Assembly (NCBI GenBank): GCA_910586825.1
Contig: CAJUJF010000011.1
Location: 9,290 to 63,633 of the forward strand
Length of the DNA stretch: 54,344 nucleotides
Direction: 5' to 3'
DNA from: an uncultured Christensenellaceae bacterium
Lineage (GTDB): Bacteria > Bacillota > Clostridia > Christensenellales > Borkfalkiaceae
Positions 24,256 through 32,792 of this stretch are shown here, piece by piece. A program made the translations under genes and the position numbers. Position 1 is the first letter of the stretch. Each line of letters opens with the position of its first letter. Under the pieces are notes generated by a model. That model worked only from the letters and a program-made list of their open reading frames with translations, was not told the DNA's origin and did no database searches.

Positions 24256-24501
24256 GTGTTCATGAAAAAATTTTTACCGCTTTTACTGTTGCCGTTGTGT
24301 CTGATTTTCTGCGCTTGTTCGCAGGAAGGGAAAGCCCGTGAAGCCGAGGTTTTATCCGATCGGACGGTTGTGGATATCGTAACCGAGATCACTTGTCCCA
24401 ACTATCCGAATCGTCCGAACGGGCAGCACTGTCCCAATCAGCAGGGTTGTTCCGACAACGGGCAGGGACATCACCGCGGACATAAGCATCACGGCGGTTG
24501 A
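24256..24501 (+). CDS. Small secreted lipoprotein with His/Gly/Asn-rich tail
   Basis: An 81-residue exported protein. A Lys-Lys start and a hydrophobic leucine-rich stretch end in a lipobox-like FCAC|S, so the cysteine near residue 21 probably carries lipid. The mature part has ITCPNYPNRPNGQHCPNQQG with paired cysteines and ends in a metal-binding-looking tail GQGHHRGHKHHGG. It may buffer Zn, Ni or Cu at the membrane surface; no family is recognised. The start is GTG 24256 (5 bases after AGGAG) or ATG 24262, which gives the more natural signal peptide. Confidence 0.75.
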   Translation: MFMKKFLPLLLLPLCLIFCACSQEGKAREAEVLSDRTVVDIVTEITCPNYPNRPNGQHCPNQQGCSDNGQGHHRGHKHHGG

Positions 24502-24519
24502 TCCGTTTTAAGAAGAAAC

Positions 24520-24547
24520 GAGCGGTAGCGAAAGCGCCGCTCTTTTT
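24520..24547 (+). terminator. Terminator after the lipoprotein gene
   Basis: GAGCGG ... CCGCTC stem with an inner GC-GAAA-GC tetraloop, then TTTTT. The rest of 24548-24660 holds nothing recognised. Confidence 0.75.
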
Positions 24548-24670
24548 CGTAAAAACTGTGCTTTCATCAATGGTCAAAATTCGGTTTCTGTGCGGCAATG
24601 GACGGAATCGGGATTTGATACGGTCTGAAATTCGAAAGTAATAGACGGGGAAGCCTGTTTGTTTTTGCTC

Positions 24671-24699
24671 TTGACGAATCGGGCGAAACGTGTTATACT
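24671..24699 (+). promoter_or_regulatory. Promoter of the flavodoxin-fold reductase gene
   Basis: TTGACG (24671-24676), 17-base spacer, TATACT (24694-24699), extended -10 TGT. Confidence 0.8.
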
Positions 24700-24721
24700 G
24701 ATCAAAAAACGGAGACGACGC

Positions 24722-25339
24722 ATGAAAGTTTTACTTGTAAACGGAAGTTCGCGCGAAAATGGTTGCACGAGCGTTGCGCTCGGCGAAGTCGCCCGCGCGC
24801 TCAACGAAGAGGGGATCGAGACGGAATTCTTTTTTATCGGCAATCAGCCGCTTTCCGATTGTATCGCCTGCGGGAGTTGCCGTAAAACGGGCGAATGTGT
24901 TTTTCACGACGCGGCGAACGCATTGGCGGAGAAAGCGAAAGAATGCGACGGCTTCGTTTTCGGGTCGCCCGTATACTACGCGCATCCGAGCGCGCGTCTT
25001 TTAACGGTCATGGACCGTGCGTTTTATTCGGGCGGAAAACACTTTGCTTTCAAACCAGCGGCGGCGGTTTTGAGCGCGCGGCGGGCGGGGAATGTGGCGT
25101 CGATGGACGTCGTCAACAAATATTTTTCCATTTGTTCGATGCCGATCGTCTCGTCCACCTATTGGAATCACGTTCACGGCGCGCAACCCGAAGAAGTGCA
25201 AGAGGACAAAGAGGGCATGATGACGATGTGCAACCTCGGCAAAAATATGGCTTGGCTTTTGAAGAACATCGAGGCGGGCAGAAAAAACGGCGTGGAACGT
25301 CCGGTAAACGAAAAACTGCGCACAAATTTCATTCGCTAA
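24722..25339 (+). CDS. NADPH-dependent FMN reductase / flavodoxin-fold oxidoreductase
   Basis: A 205-residue flavoprotein. The FMN phosphate loop is VNGSSRENGCTS (6-17); DCIACGSCRKTGECVFHD (about 46-63) has four closely spaced cysteines typical of the iron-sulfur-flavoprotein/NADPH-FMN-reductase group; FGSPVYYAHPSARL follows. It probably reduces flavins, quinones or disulfides under anaerobic stress. The ATG at 24722 follows CGGAGACG. A perfect 17-bp hairpin lies just after the gene. Confidence 0.88.
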   Translation: MKVLLVNGSSRENGCTSVALGEVARALNEEGIETEFFFIGNQPLSDCIACGSCRKTGECVFHDAANALAEKAKECDGFVFGSPVYYAHPSARLLTVMDRAFYSGGKHFAFKPAAAVLSARRAGNVASMDVVNKYFSICSMPIVSSTYWNHVHGAQPEEVQEDKEGMMTMCNLGKNMAWLLKNIEAGRKNGVERPVNEKLRTNFIR

Positions 25340-25350
25340 AACGATAAAAT

Positions 25351-25388
25351 TTTATAAGTCCCTCCGCTTGCGCGGAGGGACTTATAAA
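25351..25388. terminator. 17-bp perfect hairpin after the reductase gene
   Basis: TTTATAAGTCCCTCCGC (25351-25367) pairs completely with 25372-25388 around TTGC. A clear T run is missing after it, so it may be a weak or bidirectional terminator or another structured element. Confidence 0.65.
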
Positions 25389-25443
25389 TATTGGAGAGTA
25401 AAAACGGTCGGGCTGGGACCCTTCCGCTTTTGGCGGGATCAAA

Positions 25444-25471
25444 TGCAAACGGCTTTTCCGTTTGCAAATTT
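25444..25471 (+). terminator. Second hairpin, terminator-like
   Basis: TGCAAACGG (25444-25452) pairs with CCGTTTGCA (25458-25466) around CTTTT, followed by AATTT. It lies 56 bases after the first hairpin, with no gene between. Confidence 0.55.
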
Positions 25472-25563
25472 ATTATATCGCCGCCGAAGAAATAATTCAA
25501 CCTACTAATCGCGTTTTCGCCTCTATTCCCGCTTTTTCGCGGAGTAGAGTCGCGAATTCACAG

Positions 25564-25578
25564 TCTACTCACAGTAGA
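25564..25578. promoter_or_regulatory. Candidate operator TCTACT-CAC-AGTAGA
   Basis: A perfect 6-bp-arm palindrome ending 4 bases before the -35 box of the Xre-family regulator gene, a good place for an autoregulatory site. Confidence 0.5.
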
Positions 25579-25582
25579 ACCG

Positions 25583-25611
25583 TTGACAAGTCGCTTAAAA
25601 TAGGCTATAAT
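25583..25611 (+). promoter_or_regulatory. Consensus promoter predicting leaderless mRNA for the Xre regulator
   Basis: TTGACA (25583-25588), 17-base spacer, TATAAT (25606-25611). Six bases then ATG at 25618, so +1 is the start codon. Confidence 0.87.
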
Positions 25612-25617
25612 CGGATT

Positions 25618-26226
25618 ATGGAAACAGATACGCTTGCCGTAACGATCGGTCAAAATATCATGCGCCTTCGCCGTATGGCGAACATGACGCAACTCGAATT
25701 GGCGGAAAAACTGAATTATTCGGATAAATCCGTTTCCAAATGGGAGCAGGGAAACGGGATTCCTGACGTCAGGATTCTCGTTCAGCTTGCCGAGTTGTTC
25801 CACGTTTCGGTGGACGATCTTGTGCGTGAACACACGGAAAAGGAAATCGTGCCGAAAAACACCCGTACGCTCAGAAGGATCATCATCATTCTCTGTTCGG
25901 TGGGGCTTTGTTGGTTGGTTGCTGTCGCCCTTTTCGTGATCATCGGGATTTTTGCGCCGGGTTTGAAATTTACGTGGTTGGCGTTTCTCTACGCGGTTCC
26001 CGCTTCGGCGATCGTGGTCCTGGTATTCAGTTGCGTCTGGGGATATAAAGCGGTGCGCGTCATTTCCGTATCCGTCTTGATCTGGACGGTGCTTGCCTGC
26101 ACCTATCTTACGGCGTACGCCTTCGGGCAGAATATCTGGCTGATTTTCTTGATCGGCATACCGTTGCAGGTGCTTGCGTTGTTTTTCTTCGTTTGGTGGA
26201 AACGGGCGCACTTTTTCAGAAAATAA
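25618..26226 (+). CDS. Xre-family HTH regulator fused to a membrane domain
   Basis: A 202-residue protein. An N-terminal helix-turn-helix (about 10-65) reads IGQNIMRLRRMANMTQLELA, NYSDKSVSKWEQG, PDVRILVQLAELFHVSVDDL, typical of Xre/Cro regulators. The C-terminal half has four hydrophobic segments (about 88-110, 118-140, 147-168, 175-195), so it is a one-component membrane-anchored sensor-regulator. The signal is unknown. It is probably translated from a leaderless transcript. ATG 25618 is chosen by promoter geometry and by the start of homology; an upstream in-frame codon at 25462 would lie in the promoter region. Confidence 0.85.
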   Translation: METDTLAVTIGQNIMRLRRMANMTQLELAEKLNYSDKSVSKWEQGNGIPDVRILVQLAELFHVSVDDLVREHTEKEIVPKNTRTLRRIIIILCSVGLCWLVAVALFVIIGIFAPGLKFTWLAFLYAVPASAIVVLVFSCVWGYKAVRVISVSVLIWTVLACTYLTAYAFGQNIWLIFLIGIPLQVLALFFFVWWKRAHFFRK

Positions 26227-26290
26227 CCGCCGCGCGTCTTTTTCAAGGCGCGTTTTGCGTTTAGCGATTCAAGTCGATAGGGAAGAAACT

Positions 26291-27403
26291 ATGAATGAAA
26301 TTTATTTAAAAGATTTTTCGTCGCCCGTTCCGGAGACGGAAGAGGAACGTTTCAGGCGCGGGCGCAGGTATGCGCTCAAACGCAAGTTTGCGGGCGTTTG
26401 CACGCTTGTCTTCGGCATCGTCGCCGTACTTGCGTTTCTCGCGTGTCTGATCCTCCTCATCGTGTACGAATTTCGCGGCGACGGCGAGCACGCATTAAAG
26501 ATCGTGTTATTATCGGTCAGCCTCGGTTGCGGCGGAGGCGCGGTCGTTTGCGCGGTTATCGCGTTTTTATTCGGGAAACTTGCGCAGCGGGCGGACCGTC
26601 TGGATCTTGATTTTCGCGAACGCTGCGACGGAGAAGAGAGCTTTTTTGTCGGAGAAGGCACGCTTGCGACGTTTGAAGAAGACGTTTTGCGCATTCACGC
26701 GGAAACGGGAAAAGAGACGCCGGTTTTGGTGCCCTATCGCGAAATGCGTATGTTTTCCGTTTGTACCCGTCGCGCGCCGAAAGAAAAGGGGGAATGGAGC
26801 GTAGTGTTCGAAATCCCCGTAAAATATCTTGCGAAAAAGGGGAAATATTCGGCGGGCGATCCGCCCGCGCTCGTGCAGACGGACGGAAAAGCGCGGCTTT
26901 ACGAATGTATCCGCAGGCATAACTTGGAATTGATCGGGGCGCTTCCCGAACAGAATCCGCCCAAGGAAAAATATCTTCGGCTCGCGCGGTATTCCTTTCC
27001 CGATCGGGCGGCGCGGAAACGCGCCGCAATGCTGATGATTTTAGGCGGCGTTTTGCTCGCGGCAAGCGTTCCCGTGGGGATCTTTCTCAACGTTACCCAG
27101 GGTTCGTTGCTCGGCGTATTCGGCATGTTTATTCTGGGTCGGGCGGGGTTCTCGTTTGTCGACGCGAAGAGCACGCTGGCGTTTTACCGCGAAGGCGTTT
27201 TCTGGCGGGAGGCGAAGCGCGCCGAACGCATGTTCCTGAAATGGGAAGACGTTATAAAGATTACCTTCCCGCAGGAAAAGGAGCTGCCGCAGTTGGCAGT
27301 GCATTGCCCTTACGGCGTCTACCGTTTTCCCGATCCGGACGGCGCGCGCGATTTTCTCGAACGGAATTTTCCGGATAAATTGCAGGACGGCAAAACCCGA
27401 TGA
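26291..27403 (+). CDS. Membrane protein of unknown function
   Basis: A 370-residue protein. Two TM helices lie near the N-terminus (about 35-58 and 70-95), a soluble beta-rich domain occupies about 100-225 (EGTLATFEEDVLRIHAETGK, PYREMRMFSVC), a second TM pair lies around 245-290, and a similar small domain closes the protein (AFYREGVFWREAKRAERMF, KWEDVIKITFPQEKEL). The paired TM-plus-PH-like pattern resembles YcxB-type proteins but I cannot assign a family. It follows the Xre gene by 64 bases and overlaps the next gene by 4, heading the mcsA-mcsB-clpC run. Confidence 0.78.
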   Translation: MNEIYLKDFSSPVPETEEERFRRGRRYALKRKFAGVCTLVFGIVAVLAFLACLILLIVYEFRGDGEHALKIVLLSVSLGCGGGAVVCAVIAFLFGKLAQRADRLDLDFRERCDGEESFFVGEGTLATFEEDVLRIHAETGKETPVLVPYREMRMFSVCTRRAPKEKGEWSVVFEIPVKYLAKKGKYSAGDPPALVQTDGKARLYECIRRHNLELIGALPEQNPPKEKYLRLARYSFPDRAARKRAAMLMILGGVLLAASVPVGIFLNVTQGSLLGVFGMFILGRAGFSFVDAKSTLAFYREGVFWREAKRAERMFLKWEDVIKITFPQEKELPQLAVHCPYGVYRFPDPDGARDFLERNFPDKLQDGKTR

Positions 27404-27636
27404 GAGAACTTGCGGAACACGCGGTGTACCGTCATTTCAAGGGCGGGCGGTATTACGTGGAGGGAACGGCGCGGCACAGCGAAACGGGGGAGATTTACGT
27501 CGTATACCGTGCGCTGTACGGTGCGCGCGAACGGTATGTTCGCCCGTTGGAAATGTTTTTATCGGAAACGGATCGCGATAAGTATCCCGAAGCGGTGCAG
27601 AAATACCGCTTCGAGTTGGAAACGGCGGAATCGTAA
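27400..27636 (+). CDS. DUF1653 domain protein
   Basis: A 78-residue protein with the full DUF1653 pattern: VYRHFKGGRYYVEGTARHSE, VVYRALYGARERYVRPLEMF. The family is widespread and of unknown biochemical role; many members are stand-alone small proteins as here. It overlaps the preceding membrane-protein gene (ATGA). Confidence 0.9.
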   Translation: MRELAEHAVYRHFKGGRYYVEGTARHSETGEIYVVYRALYGARERYVRPLEMFLSETDRDKYPEAVQKYRFELETAES

Positions 27637-27664
27637 AATCCGCGTTGCGTGCGGGAGAAAATCT

Positions 27665-28096
27665 ATGTTGTGCAGCCGCTGTGGCAAAAATGCAGCCAAA
27701 AAGTATATTCTGCAAGAGAAAGAAGTCTTTCTCTGCGACGACTGCCGTCCGCAAGGGCGCGGCAAGGCTTCCGTGTGCCCCGAATGCGGAACGGCGCTCT
27801 CCGACTTTCGCAGAACGGGATTGCTGGGTTGTCCGTATTGCTATAACGCGTTTCGGGACGAAGTGATCGCGATGCTGGATAAGATGCAGGGCGGCACATA
27901 TCACGCGGGGAAGGTGCAGAGCGAGCGTTCGCGCGAAAAGTACGAGGCGACGCACGAGCTGGCGTTGGAACACGAATACGTGAAAGCGGAGCTGGAACGC
28001 GCGATGCTGAACCGCGATTACAAGACCGCCGAGAGTTTGCAGAAAAAATTGCGCGAACTGCACGCGAAACTTTACGCCGAAGGGGATCGCGAATGA
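27665..28096 (+). CDS. mcsA: McsA, activator of the McsB arginine kinase
   Basis: A 143-residue zinc-finger protein that binds and activates McsB. Two pairs of CxxC motifs are visible at the N-terminus (CSRCGKN ... CDDC and CPECGTA ... CPYC) and a UVR motif at the C-terminus (LERAMLNRDYKTAESLQKKL). It overlaps mcsB by 4 bases. ATG 27665 follows GGGAGAAAA; an in-frame opening at 27410 is a shadow of the DUF1653 gene. Confidence 0.93.
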   Translation: MLCSRCGKNAAKKYILQEKEVFLCDDCRPQGRGKASVCPECGTALSDFRRTGLLGCPYCYNAFRDEVIAMLDKMQGGTYHAGKVQSERSREKYEATHELALEHEYVKAELERAMLNRDYKTAESLQKKLRELHAKLYAEGDRE

Positions 28097-29139
28097 AAAG
28101 CCGTGTCGGATACGAAAAAGTCGCGGTCAGTTCCCGCGTGCGCCTTGCCAGAAATTTTGCGGACTATCCGTTTCCCGGCAGATTGATCCGCGATAAACAC
28201 GCCGAAGAACTTGCCGCCGAGATTATTCGTCTCGTCGGGGCGCAACTCGACGCGATCGACGATTTCCGATCGTACGACATGCGCGCCGTTTCCGAGGAGA
28301 CGGCGGCGTTTCTCGTGGAAAAGAGTTTGATCAGCCGAGACCTGCTCAACCATCGCGCGATCGCCGCGGCGTTCGTTCACGGCGACGAAAATATTTCGGT
28401 GATGGTAAACGAAGAAGATCATATCCGCGAACAGTGTTTCGCGCAGGGGTTCGATTTGCAGCGCGCATACGAGCGCGTCTGCGGGATCGACGACGCGATT
28501 TCGGAATCCCTGCTCTTTGCCTACGACGCGCGGTTCGGGTATCTGACCGCGTGTCCCACCAACCTCGGCACCGGTCTGCGTGCCTCGGTCATGCTGTTTC
28601 TTCCGGCGCTTTCCCGCCGCGGGATTCTGAAAAAGTTGGCGCCCGATCTTGCGCGGCAGGGCTATACGCTGCGCGGCACGTTCGGAGAGGGCAGCGGCGG
28701 CGAAGGGGATCTGTATCAAATCAGCAACGAAGTGACGCTCGGCTATTCGGAAGACGCAATTTTGAATAAAGTCGACGAGAAGGTAAAGTATCTCGTTGAA
28801 TTCGAATTGCGTGAACGCGCGAATCTGAAAGCGGAAGGCGGCTTGAAATTAAAGGACAGCGTCAAGCGGGCTTACGGCGTGCTTTCCAACTGTTGCAGGC
28901 TGGAAGCGAAGGAGTTGATTTCGCTGATCGCGGAACTCAAACTCGGCGTCGCGCTCGGCTATTTCGGCGCCGATCCGACCAAGGACGACCGCATCGAAGA
29001 GCTTGACGCGCTTGCCGCTTCGATGCGCCCCGCAGGGCTGGATCGCTTGAACGGCGCGCCGCTTTCGGAAGAAGAGCAGAACGAATTGCGGGCGGAATAT
29101 ACCGCGAAAAAGATCGTGAAAATGAATCTCATCCGATAA
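28093..29139 (+). CDS. mcsB: Protein-arginine kinase McsB
   Basis: ATP:guanido-phosphotransferase-fold kinase of 348 residues that phosphorylates arginines and marks proteins for ClpC-ClpP. VSSRVRLARNFADYPFPGRL (about 14-33), the family signature MVNEEDHIREQCF (about 104-116) and the C-terminal catalytic segment (RGTFGEGSGGEGDLYQISNE) are intact. It sits in the usual mcsA-mcsB-clpC order, but no ctsR, the common repressor and substrate, lies upstream. Confidence 0.95.
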   Translation: MKSRVGYEKVAVSSRVRLARNFADYPFPGRLIRDKHAEELAAEIIRLVGAQLDAIDDFRSYDMRAVSEETAAFLVEKSLISRDLLNHRAIAAAFVHGDENISVMVNEEDHIREQCFAQGFDLQRAYERVCGIDDAISESLLFAYDARFGYLTACPTNLGTGLRASVMLFLPALSRRGILKKLAPDLARQGYTLRGTFGEGSGGEGDLYQISNEVTLGYSEDAILNKVDEKVKYLVEFELRERANLKAEGGLKLKDSVKRAYGVLSNCCRLEAKELISLIAELKLGVALGYFGADPTKDDRIEELDALAASMRPAGLDRLNGAPLSEEEQNELRAEYTAKKIVKMNLIR

Positions 29140-29158
29140 TCGGAAACGGAGGCTGGAT

Positions 29159-31606
29159 ATGGGAGTTTGCGGATATACCAATCATCTGACGCAGGTGCGG
29201 GATCTCGCGGCGGAAGCGGCTAAGCTTTACAATACCAATTATGTGGGGACCGAACACCTCTTGCTCGGCATGCTCTGCGTCAACGACTGCACCGCGGCAA
29301 AGCTCTTAACGGCGGCGGGCGTGAGCGTGGACGCGTATCGGGAGCGGTTCAAACAGCGCGTACAGCACAGCGCGTCCTTTTACGGGGAAACGCCGCGCAC
29401 CAAATGGTGTTACAGCAAAGGACAGGAATTCGCGCGGAAAAACGGGTATGTGCTTACGGGAACGGAACACGTTCTGCGCGCGTTGCTCGAATTGCAGGAC
29501 AGCATGGCAATCGACTTGCTGAGCAGTCTTTCCGTCGACATTTCGGAACTGATTAAAAGCTGCGATCTGTTTATCGAGGATCTTCCGCAGGAACAGGATC
29601 TTCGCTCCGAATCGGAGACCGATCCGCTTTGGGAACAGGACGAATCGGAGCTGGACGACAGCATCTCGCAGTTCGGCGTCGATTTGACGCGCCGCGCGGC
29701 GGAAGGAAAGCTCGATCCCGTGATCGGCAGAAGAAAAGAGATCGAAAAGGTGGTTCAGATTCTTTCGCGCCGCACGAAAAACAATCCCGTTCTCATCGGC
29801 GAACCCGGCGTGGGAAAGAGCGCGGTCGTCGAGGGCTTGGCGCAGGCGATCGTTGCGGGCGAAGTTCCCGAAGTGTTGCGCGGCAAGACGGTGTTTTCGC
29901 TCAATCTTTCCACCCTCGTTGCGGGAACGCGGTATCGGGGGGACTTCGAAGAGCGGCTCACGAAACTGATCAAAGCGATCGCGCTCAACCGCAACATCAT
30001 TCTCTTTATCGACGAGATCCATCTCATCGTCGGCGCGGGCGGTTCTGCGGACAGCAAAATGGACGCTTCGAATATTTTAAAACCGATGTTGGCGCGCGGA
30101 GAATTGCAAACGGTCGGCGCGACGACGCTGGAAGAATACCGGAAGTATATCGAAAAAGACCCTGCGCTCGAACGGCGGTTCACGCCCGTGATCGTCGACC
30201 AGCCGAGCGTGCAGGACACGATTGTGATTTTGCGCGGCGTGCGTGACAAGTACGAGGCGCACCATAACGTGGTGATTACCGAAGAGGCGATCGAGGCGGC
30301 GGCAAAGCTCTCCGACCGCTATATCACCGACCGTTTTCTGCCCGATAAAGCGATCGATCTGATCGACGAAGCGGCATCCCGCGCCCGTCTGAATTCTTAT
30401 AACGGGCCTGCGGAATTCCGCGAAAGCGCGGATCGGCTGACCCGAATGAAAGCGGATTGCGAGAACGCGCGGAAGTGGAACGATCTGAAACGTGCCGAGG
30501 AACTTTCGCGCAAGATCGAAAAGCTCGGCGAAGAGCTTTCGGAAAAGCGCGCCGCCTGGAATCGCAAGCGCGCCGCCACCCACCTTTCGATCGGCATGGA
30601 GGACGTCGCCGAGATCGTGAGCGGTTGGACGGGGGTTCCCGTTTTAAAACTCACCGAGGAGGAGAGCGAAAAGCTTCTTCGCCTCGAAGATCAGTTGCAT
30701 GCCCGCATCGTAGGGCAGGACGAGGCGGTCTCCGCGGTTTCGAAAGCGATCCGTCGCGCGCGGGCGGGACTGAAAGATCCCAACCGCCCCATCGGTTCCT
30801 TTATCTTCGTGGGTCCGACGGGCGTCGGAAAGACCGATCTCACCAAGGCGCTTGCCGAAAGCCTGTTCGGCGACGAAAATCTGATGATACGGCTCGATAT
30901 GTCGGAGTACATGGAAAAGAGTTCCGTTTCCAAACTGATCGGCGCGGCGCCCGGTTACGTCGGCTATGACGATAACGCGGGCGGACAGCTGACCGAACGC
31001 GTTCGCCGAAAGCCGTATTCCGTGGTGTTGTTCGACGAAATCGAAAAAGCGCATTCCGACGTGTTCAATCTGCTTTTGCAGATCCTCGACGACGGCAGAC
31101 TGACGGATAATCGGGGTCGGGTGGTGTCTTTCAAAAACACCGTGCTGATCCTGACTTCCAATATCGGCGCGCACGAGGTGAAAGAGGTGAATGCGCTCGG
31201 GTTCCGTTCCGCGGACGAACAGAGCGAATACGCGGATATGAAACTGCGCATCGAAGACGCGCTCAAAGCGCAGTTCAAACCCGAATTTCTGAATCGGTTG
31301 GACGACGTGATCGTATTCCATAAACTCACGCAGGAAGACGCGGCGCGGATCTGCGAAAAAATTCTCGAAGGACTTTCGAAGCGCATGAAAGCGAAGGGGA
31401 TCGGGCTGAAAGTAAGCGCCCGCGCCAAGACGCGGTTAGTGGAAGAGGGGTATCATGCGGATTACGGCGCGCGTCCTTTAAAGCGGGTCGTGCAGAAGAT
31501 GGTGGAAGATAAGCTCTCGGAGGCGATTCTGCTCGGCATGATCGGCGCGGGCAGTACCGCGATCGTGGACGAGATCGACGGCGAGATCGCCGTGACCGAA
31601 GAATAA
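29159..31606 (+). CDS. clpC: ClpC AAA+ unfoldase
   Basis: An 815-residue HSP100 chaperone that feeds arginine-phosphorylated proteins to ClpP. The N domain with two Clp repeats occupies about 1-145; AAA1 has GEPGVGKSAVVEG (near 215) and FIDEIHLIVGAG; a UVR-containing middle domain (RKWNDLKRAEELSRKIEKL) lies near 440; AAA2 has GPTGVGKTDLTKA (near 551), LFDEIEKAH and an arginine-finger region. GGAGGCTGG precedes the ATG. It is the last gene of the operon. Confidence 0.96.
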   Translation: MGVCGYTNHLTQVRDLAAEAAKLYNTNYVGTEHLLLGMLCVNDCTAAKLLTAAGVSVDAYRERFKQRVQHSASFYGETPRTKWCYSKGQEFARKNGYVLTGTEHVLRALLELQDSMAIDLLSSLSVDISELIKSCDLFIEDLPQEQDLRSESETDPLWEQDESELDDSISQFGVDLTRRAAEGKLDPVIGRRKEIEKVVQILSRRTKNNPVLIGEPGVGKSAVVEGLAQAIVAGEVPEVLRGKTVFSLNLSTLVAGTRYRGDFEERLTKLIKAIALNRNIILFIDEIHLIVGAGGSADSKMDASNILKPMLARGELQTVGATTLEEYRKYIEKDPALERRFTPVIVDQPSVQDTIVILRGVRDKYEAHHNVVITEEAIEAAAKLSDRYITDRFLPDKAIDLIDEAASRARLNSYNGPAEFRESADRLTRMKADCENARKWNDLKRAEELSRKIEKLGEELSEKRAAWNRKRAATHLSIGMEDVAEIVSGWTGVPVLKLTEEESEKLLRLEDQLHARIVGQDEAVSAVSKAIRRARAGLKDPNRPIGSFIFVGPTGVGKTDLTKALAESLFGDENLMIRLDMSEYMEKSSVSKLIGAAPGYVGYDDNAGGQLTERVRRKPYSVVLFDEIEKAHSDVFNLLLQILDDGRLTDNRGRVVSFKNTVLILTSNIGAHEVKEVNALGFRSADEQSEYADMKLRIEDALKAQFKPEFLNRLDDVIVFHKLTQEDAARICEKILEGLSKRMKAKGIGLKVSARAKTRLVEEGYHADYGARPLKRVVQKMVEDKLSEAILLGMIGAGSTAIVDEIDGEIAVTEE

Positions 31607-31620
31607 TTGCAGAAGAAAAC

Positions 31621-31656
31621 ACATGCGCCCGATTGCAGATGCAATCGGGCGCATGT
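31621..31656. terminator. Bidirectional terminator between clpC and ung
   Basis: ACATGCGCCCGATTGCA (31621-31637) pairs with 31640-31656. The T run fits best for the minus-strand ung transcript. Confidence 0.8.
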
Positions 31657-31665
31657 ATTAAAAAA

Positions 31666-32328
31666 TCACAGTTTCCAGTCGATCGGCTTTAATCCGTGCG
31701 CCGTAAGATATTCGTTCGTCTTGGAATAATGCCTGCACCCGAAGAATCCGTTGAACGCGGAAAGCGGCGAAGGATGCGCGCATTCGAGGATATAATGCTT
31801 GCGCTTGTCGATCAACGGCACTTTTCGCCGCGCGTTGCCTCCCCACAGGAGAAAGACGAGACGTTCTTTTTGCTCGCTTAAAATGGAGATTACCGAATCG
31901 GTGAACCAGCTCCATCCGCAGTTTGCGTGCGAATTCGCCTGATGCGCGCGAACGGTCAGCGCGGTGTTCATCATCAGTACGCCCTCTTTCGCCCATTTCG
32001 TGAGGTTGCCGGATTTCGGCGGGTCGTATCCCAGATCGCTTTTGAGTTCTTTCAACATGTTTTCGAGGGACGGCGGTTTGGGGATCCCGTCCTGTACCGA
32101 AAAACAGAGCCCGTGCGCCTGCCCTTCGTTGTGGTAAGGATCCTGTCCCAACAGCACGACGCGGACTTCCGAAAACGGGGTGTATCGGAAACAGTTGAAA
32201 ATATCGTACATGTCGGGATAGACGACGTGCGCGGAATATTCGCTTTTTAAAAATTCGCGGATTTTTTTGTACCGTTCGTCCGCAAACAGCGGCGCGAGCG
32301 GTTCCTTCCAATCTCCGAGATCGATCAT
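31666..32328 (-). CDS. ung: Uracil-DNA glycosylase, family 1
   Basis: Removes uracil from DNA. The 220-residue protein has the water-activating motif GQDPYHNEGQAHGLCFSV (about 60-77), KEGVLMMNTALTV, LLWGGNARRK and the C-terminal HPSPLSAFNGFFG intercalation loop. GAGGAGG lies 7 bases before the ATG. Single-gene unit facing clpC. Confidence 0.97.
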   Translation of the reverse strand: MIDLGDWKEPLAPLFADERYKKIREFLKSEYSAHVVYPDMYDIFNCFRYTPFSEVRVVLLGQDPYHNEGQAHGLCFSVQDGIPKPPSLENMLKELKSDLGYDPPKSGNLTKWAKEGVLMMNTALTVRAHQANSHANCGWSWFTDSVISILSEQKERLVFLLWGGNARRKVPLIDKRKHYILECAHPSPLSAFNGFFGCRHYSKTNEYLTAHGLKPIDWKL

Positions 32329-32363
32329 TCGGCTTCCTCCTCAGCGTGTTGTTATTTTAGCGT

Positions 32364-32792
32364 TTAAAAGCGGTTTAAGATTTCAAGATAAGCGGCAAGC
32401 TCCTGTTTCGCCTCCGCCTGATCGTGTTCGAGGTAATTTCCGCATTCCGTCTTTTTCGCGCCGGGGATCTCTTTCAAAGCGATCGCTTCGGGAATGCTCG
32501 CCTTTAAAAGCGCGCGGACTTCCGAATACGTGAGATTCACCGTTAAAAGATAGAAGCCCGTGCGGCAACCCATCGGACCGAAATAGACGATATTTTCTCC
32601 CGCGGGACCGTTTCGGAGAACGGTCGCCATCAAGTGTTCGATAGTGTGCATCGCTTTTGCGGAAAGATAATTTCCCGCGTTCGGCTTTTTGAACCGCAAA
32701 TCGAACGTCGTGATGCCGTGCGCGTCCGTCTGTGCGTGCAACCCCACCGAGAGGATATTGTGGTTTTTCTGAAAGGACGGAATTTTGTTCAC
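32364..32792 (-). CDS. luxS: S-ribosylhomocysteine lyase LuxS
   Basis: Cleaves S-ribosylhomocysteine to homocysteine and DPD, the autoinducer-2 precursor. At 142 residues it is slightly shorter than common LuxS. The metal ligands HTIEH (50-54) are intact, with GPMGCRTGFYL (catalytic Cys) and CGNYLEHD (third metal Cys and His). Its ATG overlaps the stop of pfs, so the two consecutive steps of S-adenosylhomocysteine recycling are coupled. Confidence 0.95.
   Translation of the reverse strand: MNKIPSFQKNHNILSVGLHAQTDAHGITTFDLRFKKPNAGNYLSAKAMHTIEHLMATVLRNGPAGENIVYFGPMGCRTGFYLLTVNLTYSEVRALLKASIPEAIALKEIPGAKKTECGNYLEHDQAEAKQELAAYLEILNRF

Noticed and set aside
24571..24590. Possible CtsR site (GGTCAAAATTCGG)
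   Set aside because: Only one half site is present and it does not precede the mcsA-mcsB-clpC operon.
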